Assembly: GCA_004299465.1 (NCBI GenBank)
Contig: SCST01000731.1
Location: 1 to 9,901 of the forward strand
Direction of reading: 5' to 3'
Length of the DNA stretch: 9,901 bases
From: Methylovulum sp.
GTDB lineage: Bacteria; Pseudomonadota; Gammaproteobacteria; Methylococcales; Methylomonadaceae
Position numbers and translations under genes: made by a program. This document shows, in pieces, positions 1 to 6,433 of this stretch (positions are counted from its first letter, which is position 1; each line of letters opens with the position of its first letter). The notes beneath the pieces are model-generated. The model did not search any database. It was not told the DNA's origin and was given only the letters and a program-made list of their open reading frames with translations.

Positions 1-486
1 CAGGATTTGGTCGGCGCAAGATGATAAATGTTGCTCCAGCGCGTCCATGCGCGTGTGCAACCGCGCCAACTCGGCAAGAATCCGCTCTTCCCAGGTCTGG
101 ATGTCACCGGCTTCCTGTTCGATTCGCCGCATGCTTCCCCCCAGGATATCCATGTTTTTACCGATCAGCGCCACCGAAACCAGCGCGGTAAACAGCGAGA
201 AGAACACCAGCCCCAATAATATCAGCGCTGATGCCAGCACGCGTCCCAAAAAGGAAACCGGCACCACGTCGCCGAAGCCGACATGGGTCATCGTTACCCA
301 GGCCGACCAAATCCCGTCCAGCGGCGATTTGATATTGGGGTCAATCAAAAACAGCATCAGGCCGACCGCCAGGGTCGCCATCAGCGCAAGCAAGACCACA
401 TAACCCAGCTTCCTGGATTTGAAGAGGTCGCCCCTGAGCGAATTCCCCCATTGAATTGCATTACGGCATTCCGATAACCAGCACAT
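1..486 (-). CDS. Two-TM potassium channel (Ion_trans_2 type), C-terminus cut by window edge
   Basis: The reading frame from the ATG at 486-484 stays open for 162 codons and runs off at base 1. It has a short cytoplasmic N-terminus, TM1 (about residues 31-46, KLGYVVLLALMATLAVGL region), and a pore helix plus selectivity filter THVGFGDVVP (about residues 71-80). TM2 follows (RVLASALILLGLVFFSLFTAL), then a charged, Glu/Leu-rich tail that looks helical or coiled-coil. TxVGFGD is the K+ filter signature (GFG variant of GYG), so K+ conduction across the inner membrane is a firm inference. A GGGAG box 8 nt before the ATG supports the start. The tail carries no recognisable RCK or cyclic-nucleotide domain before the edge, so gating is unknown. 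It may be co-transcribed with the small gene ending at 531, 44 nt upstream. A KcsA/MthK-like two-TM subunit would work as a tetramer. Confidence 0.87.
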   Translation of the reverse strand, partial: MCWLSECRNAIQWGNSLRGDLFKSRKLGYVVLLALMATLAVGLMLFLIDPNIKSPLDGIWSAWVTMTHVGFGDVVPVSFLGRVLASALILLGLVFFSLFTALVSVALIGKNMDILGGSMRRIEQEAGDIQTWEERILAELARLHTRMDALEQHLSSCADQIL

Positions 487-530
487 AGCGTTTACTCCCG
501 ATTTTTTGAGTGATCACTTGATTGAAAATA

Positions 531-905
531 TTACGCCACCCGTTCGGCGCAATAGGCCAGCAGATGCGCTTGGCTGGCGCTGTTTGGGATAGGGAGGGAA
601 GCTGTCGCCATGACTCTTGGCAACCAGCTTTGGTGCATTTTAAGGCCGGCATTGGACATCAGTACGACTTCCACGTCGGGAATGCCGCCGATAAATTTGA
701 TTAATTCGAATTCGGTTGGGCTTTTGGGTTTGAGGCAGATTTTGGGCTTGATGCCCTGTTCAGTGATGTAACGCACCAAGTCGCCAAGTCCGGCGGGGGT
801 GTTTTTGAAAGGCCTGGAAAGAATGACAGAGCCTTTGCCCAGCAAGGCCACTATCCATTCATTATCGTCAGTGCTGTCAATACCTACATAACATCGGTCG
901 TTCAT
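531..905 (-). CDS. Small protein resembling the N-terminal (DEDD) domain of IS110-family transposases, probably catalytically dead
   Basis: This is a 124-residue protein. The start YVGIDSTDDNEWIVALL and the later AHLLAYCAER resemble the first RNase H-fold part of IS110 transposases (typical motifs: IGVD.., EATG, KTD..DA..LA). By eye alignment, Asp10 is kept. The Glu of EATG corresponds to Lys59 (ICLKPK), and the two later Asp positions correspond to about Ser109 and Gln112. The protein stops at about one third of the usual IS110 length, and no C-terminal Transposase_20 domain follows. An AGGG box about 8 nt before the ATG suggests it can still be translated. I read it as a decayed or repurposed transposase fragment. 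It could instead be a standalone family of unknown role, since the frame is clean with no internal stop. The similarity call is from memory of motifs, not from a search. Confidence 0.5.
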   Translation of the reverse strand: MNDRCYVGIDSTDDNEWIVALLGKGSVILSRPFKNTPAGLGDLVRYITEQGIKPKICLKPKSPTEFELIKFIGGIPDVEVVLMSNAGLKMHQSWLPRVMATASLPIPNSASQAHLLAYCAERVA

Positions 906-996
906 TGTTTTACCCTGTGTTGTTAAAGACCAGTCCAGTTTATGCGGATGTGTGTAAAAATGTCGTTAATATTTTTAACTACTCAACAATTAGAAA

Positions 997-1082
997 AATG
1001 GAACGCTGGTGACGCTGATCATTATGATATGTAAGATTTTATCTATGCTCATCATATTCATCTGCGTCATCAGCGTTCTATT
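997..1082. repeat. Imperfect ~86-bp intergenic palindrome
   Basis: The arm starting GAACGCTGGTGACGCTGAT at 1001 is mirrored by the arm ending ATCTGCGTCATCAGCGTTC at 1078. Comparing 28 positions of each arm gives 24 matches, and A/T pairs extend the stem outward to 997/1082. The centre (about 1029-1050) is AT-rich. It lies in the gene-free 906-1131 interval. The shape fits a REP/MITE-like mobile palindrome or a large RNA hairpin; nothing in it codes for protein. Confidence 0.75.
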
Positions 1083-1104
1083 GTGTTTGATGGCTGGGCA
1101 ATGG

Positions 1105-1125
1105 AAAAGGCGCGCGCGGCGCGCC
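1105..1125 (-). terminator. Rho-independent terminator of the kdp operon
   Basis: Read on the minus strand, a perfect 7-bp GC stem (GGCGCGC / GCGCGCC with a 3-nt loop) is followed by TTTT. It begins 6 nt after the stop codon of the 99-aa secreted protein gene, which places it as the end of the kdp transcript. The T-run is short, so termination may be partial. Confidence 0.68.
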
Positions 1126-1131
1126 CTACCA

Positions 1132-1431
1132 TCAAAACGCATCATCAACCAGTTTCTGTTCACGAATAACACTGCCGTCTGCCAGGTCGCACAGCACTAG
1201 CCATTCCGGGCCGTCGCTCGCCTGTATCTCATAGCGCACCCAAAAATCGCCATGATTATGCAGTACCCGTTGTTTCTCAACTACTCCCGGATGCAAAAAC
1301 AGCGCCTCTCGCCCGCAGGCTTCGATGTAACGCTTGCTGGAAGGCAAGCTATAGCGGTCGGTATTGACATCCGCATTGGCGACCGGCCCGGCGACCGCGA
1401 TTATCAGTAAGAATCCGTATCCCAATTTCAT
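1132..1431 (-). CDS. Small secreted protein, PepSY-like, last gene of the kdp operon
   Basis: The 99-residue product begins MKLGYGFLLIIAVAGPVANA, a good Sec signal peptide with likely cleavage after ANA (residue 20). The mature part has two cysteines (Cys39 and Cys81) that could form a disulfide in the periplasm. Its pattern (GREALFLHPGVVEKQRV, WVRYEIQASDGPEWLVLCDLADGSVI) recalls small PepSY-type domains, but this is only a resemblance. The ATG at 1431 was chosen because GGAG lies exactly 6 nt before it. An in-frame ATG at 1443 has no such box and would spoil the signal peptide. The gene follows kdpC by 17 nt and precedes the terminator, so it is probably co-expressed with the K+ pump. Function is unknown; a periplasmic accessory role is a guess from context. 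Confidence 0.72.
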   Translation of the reverse strand: MKLGYGFLLIIAVAGPVANADVNTDRYSLPSSKRYIEACGREALFLHPGVVEKQRVLHNHGDFWVRYEIQASDGPEWLVLCDLADGSVIREQKLVDDAF

Positions 1432-1448
1432 AGCAGGCTCCATCAGGC

Positions 1449-2024
1449 CTAGTGCATGGCGTCCAGCGCCAGGTTTAGGCTTAGCACGTTAACCCTAGGC
1501 TCGCCAAACACGCTCCATTGCCGCGCCTCGGTATGCGTCTGCACCATTTCTCTAAGCTTCGCCGGATCTATTTTATGCGCCTTGGCTACTCGATTGACCT
1601 GATAATCCGCCGCCGCCGGGCTGATATGCGGGTCCAGCCCGCTGCCCGATGCGGTGATCAGGTCGACCGGAACCGGCGCTTTATTGTCAGGATCGGCGGC
1701 TTTTAACGCGTCAATACGGGCTTTGACGGCATCCACCAGGGCCGGGTTAGTCGGTCCCAGGTTTGAGCCGCTGGAGGCGCCGGCATTATTCGGGAAGGGG
1801 CCTGTAGCGGAAGGCCGTCCCCAAAAATGGCCGGGGCTGCTGAATGGCTGCCCGATCAGGCTGGAACCTGTCGGCTTGCCGTTGCCGGCCTTCATCAGGC
1901 TGCCGTTAGCCTGGTTAGGGAACAGCAGTTGTGCCAGACCGGTTACGACGACCGGATAAATCACGCCCGTCAACACCGTCAATAGTGCAAATAAAATAAC
2001 CGCAGGTTTGAAATGCTTAACCAT
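1449..2024 (-). CDS. kdpC: K+-transporting ATPase KdpC subunit
   Basis: KdpC is the single-pass subunit of the KdpFABC complex, thought to help K+ binding and to stabilise the KdpA-KdpB assembly from the periplasmic side. The 191-aa product has one N-terminal membrane helix (about residues 8-34), then a periplasmic domain with the family blocks GQPFSSPGHFWGRPSAT (58-74), GSNLGPTNPAL (86-96) and DLITASGSGLDPHISP (121-136). Length is normal for the family. The ATG at 2024 sits 6 nt after AAAGGAG. An in-frame TTG six bases upstream would touch the Shine-Dalgarno box directly and is rejected. Only 11 nt separate it from the kdpB stop codon, and the box lies in that gap, so translation is probably coupled to kdpB. 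Confidence 0.97.
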   Translation of the reverse strand: MVKHFKPAVILFALLTVLTGVIYPVVVTGLAQLLFPNQANGSLMKAGNGKPTGSSLIGQPFSSPGHFWGRPSATGPFPNNAGASSGSNLGPTNPALVDAVKARIDALKAADPDNKAPVPVDLITASGSGLDPHISPAAADYQVNRVAKAHKIDPAKLREMVQTHTEARQWSVFGEPRVNVLSLNLALDAMH

Positions 2025-2035
2025 TGCCAACTCCT

Positions 2036-4108
2036 TTAAACGAGGCCCAGCGTGACCAGAACCAGGTCAATCGCTTTAATGCCGATAAATGGGACGATCA
2101 AACCGCCTACGCCGTATATCAGCAAATTGTTTTGCAATAACGCGGCGGCGCCGACCGGACTATATTTGATACCTTTTAATGCCAGCGGGATCAGCGCGAC
2201 GATGATCAGCGCATTAAAAATCACAGCCGACAAGATGGCGCTCGCCGGCGTTGCCAGGTTCATCACATTCAATACGTTAAGCACCGGATAAGTCGTTGCG
2301 AACGCGGCCGGGATAATCGCGAAATATTTCGCGACGTCATTGGCGATACTGAAGGTCGTTAATGCGCCGCGCGTCATCAGCATCTGTTTGCCGGTCTCGA
2401 CGATCTCGATTAACTTGGTCGGATTCGAGTCGAGATCGACCATATTGCCGGCTTCCTTGGCCGCCTGCGTGCCGCTGTTCATCGCTACCGCGACGTCGGC
2501 TTGGGCCAGCGCCGGCGCATCGTTGGTGCCATCGCCGGTCATTGCGACCAGACGCCCTTCGGCCTGGTATTGGCGGATTAATTTCAGCTTCGCCTCCGGC
2601 GTCGCTTCGGCCAGGAAATCATCGACACCGGCCTCGGCGGCAATCGCGGCGGCTGTTAAACGGTTATCGCCGGTAATCATGATGGTCTTGATGCCCATTT
2701 GCCTGAGTTCGGCAAAACGTTCCTTGATGCCGCCTTTGACAATATCCTTGAGTTCGATCACACCCAGCACGCGGGTGCCTTCGGCAACCACCAGCGGCGT
2801 ACTGCCGCGGCGCGCGACGTCATCGACCAGTTTTTGAAGTTCCGGCGGGAACTTGCCGCCCAGTTCTTCAACATAGCCACGGATGGCATCGGCCGCGCCC
2901 TTGCGAATCTGCCGCCCTTCAACATTAACGCCGCTCATGCGGGTTTGCGCGCTGAAATGCATGAAAGTTGCGCCCAGCGAATGCACGTCGCGTTCCCTGA
3001 AACCGTATTTCTGCTTTGCCAATACGACAACACTGCGGCCTTCCGGCGTTTCGTCAGCCAATGACGCCAATTGCGCGGCATCGGCGAGTTCTTTGTCGGC
3101 TATTCCCCTCGCGGCTATGAAAGCAGAGGCCTGCCGGTTGCCCAGCGTAATCGTGCCGGTCTTGTCCAGCATCAGGACGTCGATGTCGCCGGCCGCTTCG
3201 ACGGCGCGACCGGAAGTTGCAATGACGTTTTTTTGCATCATGCGGCCTATGCCGGCCACGCCGATCGCCGACAATAAGCCGCCGATAGTCGTCGGAATGA
3301 GGCAGACCAGCAGTGCGACCAACACCGTGATCGTGATCGGTTGCCCTGCGCCTGAAGTGGCTACCGCATACAGCGAAAACGGCAGCAAGGTTACGGTCGC
3401 CATCAAGAATACCAAGGTCAATGCGACCAACAGTATCGTCAACGCAATCTCGTTAGGGGTTTTTTGGCGTTTGGCGCCTTCGACCATAGAAATCATGCGG
3501 TCCAGGAACGCTTCGCCGGGGTTAGCGGTAATGCGCACGACCAGCCAGTCAGACAATACGCGCGTACCGCCGGTTACCGAACTGAAATCGCCGCCCGATT
3601 CGCGAATTACCGGCGCGCTTTCGCCGGTAATCGCGCTTTCGTCTACCGACGCGACGCCTTCAATAACTTCGCCGTCACCGGGCACAAAATCGCCGGCTTC
3701 TATTAACACCACATCGCCGCGCCGTAAGCTGGAGCCTGCGATCTTGGAATAATTTGAGCCATAACGCGGCTCATCGAGTTTTTTCGCGGCAATATCGCGC
3801 TTGGCGCTACGCAGGAATGCGGCCTGCGCCTTGCTGCGCCCTTCGGCGACCGCTTCGGCGAAGTTCGCGAACAAGACCGTGCCCCATAACCATAACGAGA
3901 TGGCCAAAATAAAATTGGCCGGTTCTTCGCCGTTGCCGCCAAGGGCCATCGCCCATAACAGCGTCGTCAGCATACTGCCCAGGTAAACGACAAACATCAC
4001 CGGATTTTTCCATTGCTGCTGCGGGGCAAGCTTCCGGAATGAATCCACCAAGGCGTCGCCAAGAATTTGCGTGTCGAATAACGACATCGAATCAGATTTT
4101 TTACTCAT
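2036..4108 (-). CDS. kdpB: K+-transporting P-type ATPase KdpB (catalytic subunit)
   Basis: KdpB hydrolyses ATP to drive K+ import through KdpA in the inner membrane. The 690-aa product contains the P-type ATPase landmarks in order: actuator motif TGES (161-164), the M4-equivalent motif LIPTTIGGLLSAIG (270-283), phosphorylation motif DKTGT with the acceptor Asp315, the nucleotide-binding segment with DETPEGRS (352-359), KGA (403-405), and the hinge motif TGDGTNDAPA (524-533). The Ser of TGES is the site known in E. coli KdpB for inhibitory phosphorylation, and it is present here. The start at 4108 (MSKKSDSMSL) is preceded by GAGAGAGATAAC. A 13-codon longer frame from 4147 would begin inside the palindromic repeat and is not used. 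No key residue is missing. It is separated from kdpA by an unusually long 161-nt gap. Confidence 0.98.
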   Translation of the reverse strand: MSKKSDSMSLFDTQILGDALVDSFRKLAPQQQWKNPVMFVVYLGSMLTTLLWAMALGGNGEEPANFILAISLWLWGTVLFANFAEAVAEGRSKAQAAFLRSAKRDIAAKKLDEPRYGSNYSKIAGSSLRRGDVVLIEAGDFVPGDGEVIEGVASVDESAITGESAPVIRESGGDFSSVTGGTRVLSDWLVVRITANPGEAFLDRMISMVEGAKRQKTPNEIALTILLVALTLVFLMATVTLLPFSLYAVATSGAGQPITITVLVALLVCLIPTTIGGLLSAIGVAGIGRMMQKNVIATSGRAVEAAGDIDVLMLDKTGTITLGNRQASAFIAARGIADKELADAAQLASLADETPEGRSVVVLAKQKYGFRERDVHSLGATFMHFSAQTRMSGVNVEGRQIRKGAADAIRGYVEELGGKFPPELQKLVDDVARRGSTPLVVAEGTRVLGVIELKDIVKGGIKERFAELRQMGIKTIMITGDNRLTAAAIAAEAGVDDFLAEATPEAKLKLIRQYQAEGRLVAMTGDGTNDAPALAQADVAVAMNSGTQAAKEAGNMVDLDSNPTKLIEIVETGKQMLMTRGALTTFSIANDVAKYFAIIPAAFATTYPVLNVLNVMNLATPASAILSAVIFNALIIVALIPLALKGIKYSPVGAAALLQNNLLIYGVGGLIVPFIGIKAIDLVLVTLGLV

Positions 4109-4138
4109 GTTATCTCTCTCATAGATATTCAGTAACAT

Positions 4139-4236
4139 CGTTCCCACGCTCTGCGTGGGAATACATCCTGTAACGCTCCAGCGTTGCGTGACGCTGGAGC
4201 GTCACTGTCGGCGTTCCCACGCAGAGCGTGGGAACG
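4139..4236. repeat. Triple-hairpin composite palindrome between kdpA and kdpB
   Basis: Three stems stand in a row. The first, TTCCCACGC-TCT-GCGTGGGAA, is at 4141-4161. The second is a perfect 12-bp stem with a 6-nt loop (ACGCTCCAGCGT / ACGCTGGAGCGT) at 4173-4202. The third, CGTTCCCACGC-AGA-GCGTGGGAACG, is at 4212-4236. The third is the exact reverse complement of the first over 23 bases, so the whole 98-bp unit is also a long palindrome. It is non-coding and lies in the intercistronic gap of an operon. The type is like the REP-family or palindromic repeats scattered through many gammaproteobacterial genomes. Confidence 0.9.
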
Positions 4237-4269
4237 ATAAGATCCGACATCGCCATTCACAGATATTGC

Positions 4270-6087
4270 TTATTTAGATGATTCAACGCCGATCATTTGC
4301 AGATGCTCGACTATTGGCCCCAAAGCCAGCGCGGGAATAAAGGTCAGCGCGCCAACCATCAGCACGGTGCCGATCAATAACGCGACAAACAACGGCGTAT
4401 GTGTCGGCAAGGTGCCGGGACCGGTCGGTACGATCTTTTTCGCGGCCAGGGAACCGGCGATAGCCAACACCGGCACAGCCAACCAGTAACGCGAAAACAA
4501 CATCGCAAAGCCCAGCATGGTGTTATAGAACGGCGTATTCGCCGAGATTCCGCCAAACGCGCTGCCGTTGTTATTGCCTGCCGACGAGAACGCATACAGC
4601 ACTTCGCTGAAACCGTGCGCGCCCGGATTGAAGACAGAGGCCTTGCCAACATCGACCATAACGGCCAGCGCGGTACCGCCCAAGACGACCAGCGGTGGAA
4701 TCAGGATCGTGATAGCCGCCATTTTCATCTCGTAGGCTTCGATTTTTTTACCGAGGTATTCGGGCGTGCGACCTATCATCAAACCGGACACAAACACCGC
4801 GACGATCGCAAACATAAGCATGCCGTACAGCCCTGAACCGACGCCGCCGAAAATAACTTCGCCCAACTGCATCATCCACATCGGAATCATGCCGCCGATA
4901 GGCGTAAACGAGTCATGCATCGCATTGACCGAACCGTTGGAAGCGGCTGTCGTGGCAACCGCCCATAACGCGGAATTGGTAATTCCGAACCGGGTCTCCT
5001 TGCCTTCCATGTTGCCGCCGGACTGGCTGGCACTTGCCGACTGGTCGACGCCTAATGCCGTCAATGCCGGGTTGCCGCTTTGTTCCGCCGGCACCGTAAC
5101 AAAAAGCATCGCGACAAAAACCAGCGTCATCGCGGCCAGAACCGCCCAGCCTTGCCGGGTGTCGCCGACCATCATGCCGAAGGTATAACACAGTGCGGCG
5201 GGTATCAGCAGGATGGCCAACACTTCTAAGAAATTGCTCAGCGGCGTCGGGTTTTCCAACGGATGCGCCGAGTTGGCATTGAAAAAGCCGCCGCCGTTGG
5301 TGCCGAGTTGTTTGATGGCTACCTGCGAAGCCGCGGGACCCACCGCGATGGTTTGTTCCTTGACTTGGACCGGCTCCATAAGCGGATTGCCGCTCGCATC
5401 CTGCAAGGCTTGACCGTCCGCGCCCAGTTTAGGCTGTTCATAATTGACGGTTTCAAGCATCGGCACCGTTTGATAGGGATTGAGCGTCTGTACCACGCCT
5501 TGTCCGACCAGCACCAAGGCCAGGACCAGCGATAACGGCATCAGGATGTACAGCGTGCTGCGCGTCAGGTCCACCCAGAAATTGCCGATAGTCTCTGCGT
5601 TGCGCCGCGTAAAGCCGCGGATCAGAGCGACCAACGTCGCCATGCCCGCGGCCGCAGAAATAAAATTCTGCACGGTCAGTCCCAGCATCTGGGTCAGGTA
5701 ACTCATCGTCACTTCACCGCTGTAACCTTGCCAGTTGGTATTCGTCGCAAAGCTGACCGCCGTGTTAAAAGATGAATCCGGACTGACACCGGGCAGGTTT
5801 TGCGGGTTAAACGGTAGATAGGCTTGCAGGGATTGCAACGCGAACACCGCCAGCGCACCCAACAGGTTAAACACCAGGAAATCTATTGCATAGCCCGTCC
5901 AGCGCATTTCCTCTTTTGGGTCTACGCCGCTTAAGCGATAAATCAAGGTTTCTACCGGCGCAAATAAGCGGTTCAGGCCCGCAGGCTCGCCCTCATAGAT
6001 CCTCGCCATATACCAGCCTAAGGGTTTTGCCAGTGCCAGCAGCGTCACCACATAAAGCGTAATTTGAAAAAAGCCGTTACTTGTCAT
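4270..6087 (-). CDS. kdpA: K+-transporting ATPase KdpA (K+ channel-like subunit)
   Basis: KdpA is the K+-selective, channel-like subunit of KdpFABC, with four pore loops descended from K+ channels. In the 605-aa product these are visible as TNTNWQGYSGE (115-125), GTNGGGFFNANS (262-273), TTAASNGSVNAMHD (379-392) and SAGNNNGSAFGG (502-513). Many hydrophobic helices lie between them and the start MTSNGFFQITLYVVTLLALA is typical. Length is a little above the roughly 560 residues of E. coli. Part of the difference is a polar insert around 211-245 (KLGADGQALQDASGNPL), which also occurs in other family members. A GGAGAAG box 5 nt upstream supports the ATG at 6087, which overlaps the kdpF stop codon by one base (TGATG), implying translational coupling. 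Confidence 0.98.
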   Translation of the reverse strand: MTSNGFFQITLYVVTLLALAKPLGWYMARIYEGEPAGLNRLFAPVETLIYRLSGVDPKEEMRWTGYAIDFLVFNLLGALAVFALQSLQAYLPFNPQNLPGVSPDSSFNTAVSFATNTNWQGYSGEVTMSYLTQMLGLTVQNFISAAAGMATLVALIRGFTRRNAETIGNFWVDLTRSTLYILMPLSLVLALVLVGQGVVQTLNPYQTVPMLETVNYEQPKLGADGQALQDASGNPLMEPVQVKEQTIAVGPAASQVAIKQLGTNGGGFFNANSAHPLENPTPLSNFLEVLAILLIPAALCYTFGMMVGDTRQGWAVLAAMTLVFVAMLFVTVPAEQSGNPALTALGVDQSASASQSGGNMEGKETRFGITNSALWAVATTAASNGSVNAMHDSFTPIGGMIPMWMMQLGEVIFGGVGSGLYGMLMFAIVAVFVSGLMIGRTPEYLGKKIEAYEMKMAAITILIPPLVVLGGTALAVMVDVGKASVFNPGAHGFSEVLYAFSSAGNNNGSAFGGISANTPFYNTMLGFAMLFSRYWLAVPVLAIAGSLAAKKIVPTGPGTLPTHTPLFVALLIGTVLMVGALTFIPALALGPIVEHLQMIGVESSK

Positions 6088-6176
6088 CAGAACTTCTCCG
6101 GATAAAACAGCGCGGCAATCAGGTAAATGAAAATTACCAATGCCAGCACACCACTTAACAGATACATCAAACTCAT
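6087..6176 (-). CDS. kdpF: K+-transporting ATPase KdpF subunit (29 aa)
   Basis: This is a single-helix peptide that stabilises the KdpFABC complex in lipid. Translating from the ATG at 6176 gives 29 residues starting MSLMYLLSGVLALVIF and ending ALFYPEKF, matching the KdpF pattern (GV.L......YL..AL..PE.F). The AAGGGG box ends 6 nt before the ATG. The stop TGA overlaps the kdpA ATG (TGATG). It is too short for usual gene-calling cut-offs and would easily be missed. Confidence 0.93.
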   Translation of the reverse strand: MSLMYLLSGVLALVIFIYLIAALFYPEKF

Positions 6177-6178
6177 GA

Positions 6179-6265
6179 TTATCCCCTTAATTTTTCACAG
6201 GCATAGACCAATGCGACAGTGACGGCGAAAAAAACAACCGTCAATACAAGATACACAATACTCAT
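6179..6265 (-). CDS. 28-aa single-helix membrane peptide, first gene of the kdp operon
   Basis: A frame from the ATG at 6265 encodes 28 residues: MSIVYLVLTVVFFAVTVALV followed by YACEKLRG. It is one membrane helix with a short charged C-terminus. An AGGTGG box lies about 5 nt before the ATG. The stop TAA ends 2 nt before the kdpF ATG, so the two are almost certainly translated from one message. The layout (Y-x-x-L..., then F.., then C-E/D-x-L near the end) matches small unnamed ORFs I recall upstream of kdpF in other Proteobacteria, which argues for a real gene. It is similar to KdpF in size and topology but lacks its PEKF end, so it could be a second KdpF-like peptide or a separate regulator. 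No function is known to me. Confidence 0.72.
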   Translation of the reverse strand: MSIVYLVLTVVFFAVTVALVYACEKLRG

Positions 6266-6314
6266 AAAACCACCTTATCTAAAAAGACCAAAGCCACGCT
6301 GATTACAGCACCTT

Positions 6315-6370
6315 TGTCAAAACAGCAACGCCCAGTTTACTTCGGGAAAAGGTAAAAAAACCGTAAAAAT
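6315..6370 (-). promoter_or_regulatory. Candidate kdp promoter -35 box and phased direct-repeat operator
   Basis: Upstream of the kdp operon, on the minus strand, two copies of TTTTTAC (complement GTAAAAA at 6352-6358 and 6363-6369) lie 11 bp apart. That is about one helical turn, as response regulators often require. Downstream (6315-6320) is a perfect TTGACA -35 hexamer, but no good -10 box is seen 16-18 bp further on, which fits an activator-dependent promoter. E. coli KdpE binds a T-rich site with TTTACA elements, and the resemblance is suggestive only. The same repeats lie upstream of the divergent antiporter gene. Confidence 0.33.
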
Positions 6371-6433
6371 TTAAGCCGACGATCGGGCTGTTGCTTTATG
6401 ATGCCCGGTCATTACTTTCGATACGGGTTTATT

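Noticed and set aside
2025..2030. TTG start giving KdpC two extra residues
   Set aside because: It abuts the GGAG box with no spacing; the ATG at 2024 has the proper 6-nt gap.
2883..3752. Long plus-strand open frame (289 codons) opposite kdpB
   Set aside because: It is antisense to the highly conserved KdpB catalytic core, has low-complexity Ala/Ser/Thr/Pro composition and no ribosome site.
4109..4147. Upstream ATG extending KdpB by 13 residues
   Set aside because: It falls in the palindromic repeat and the added residues are not KdpB-like; the ATG at 4108 has a GAGAGAG box.
6398..6433. Upstream start of the antiporter
   Set aside because: The 12 extra residues are polar, precede the usual family start and have no ribosome site; not fully excluded.
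6266..6433. K+- or c-di-AMP-responsive riboswitch before kdp
   Set aside because: The leader before the first start codon looks too short and shows no strong paired elements or known conserved core.
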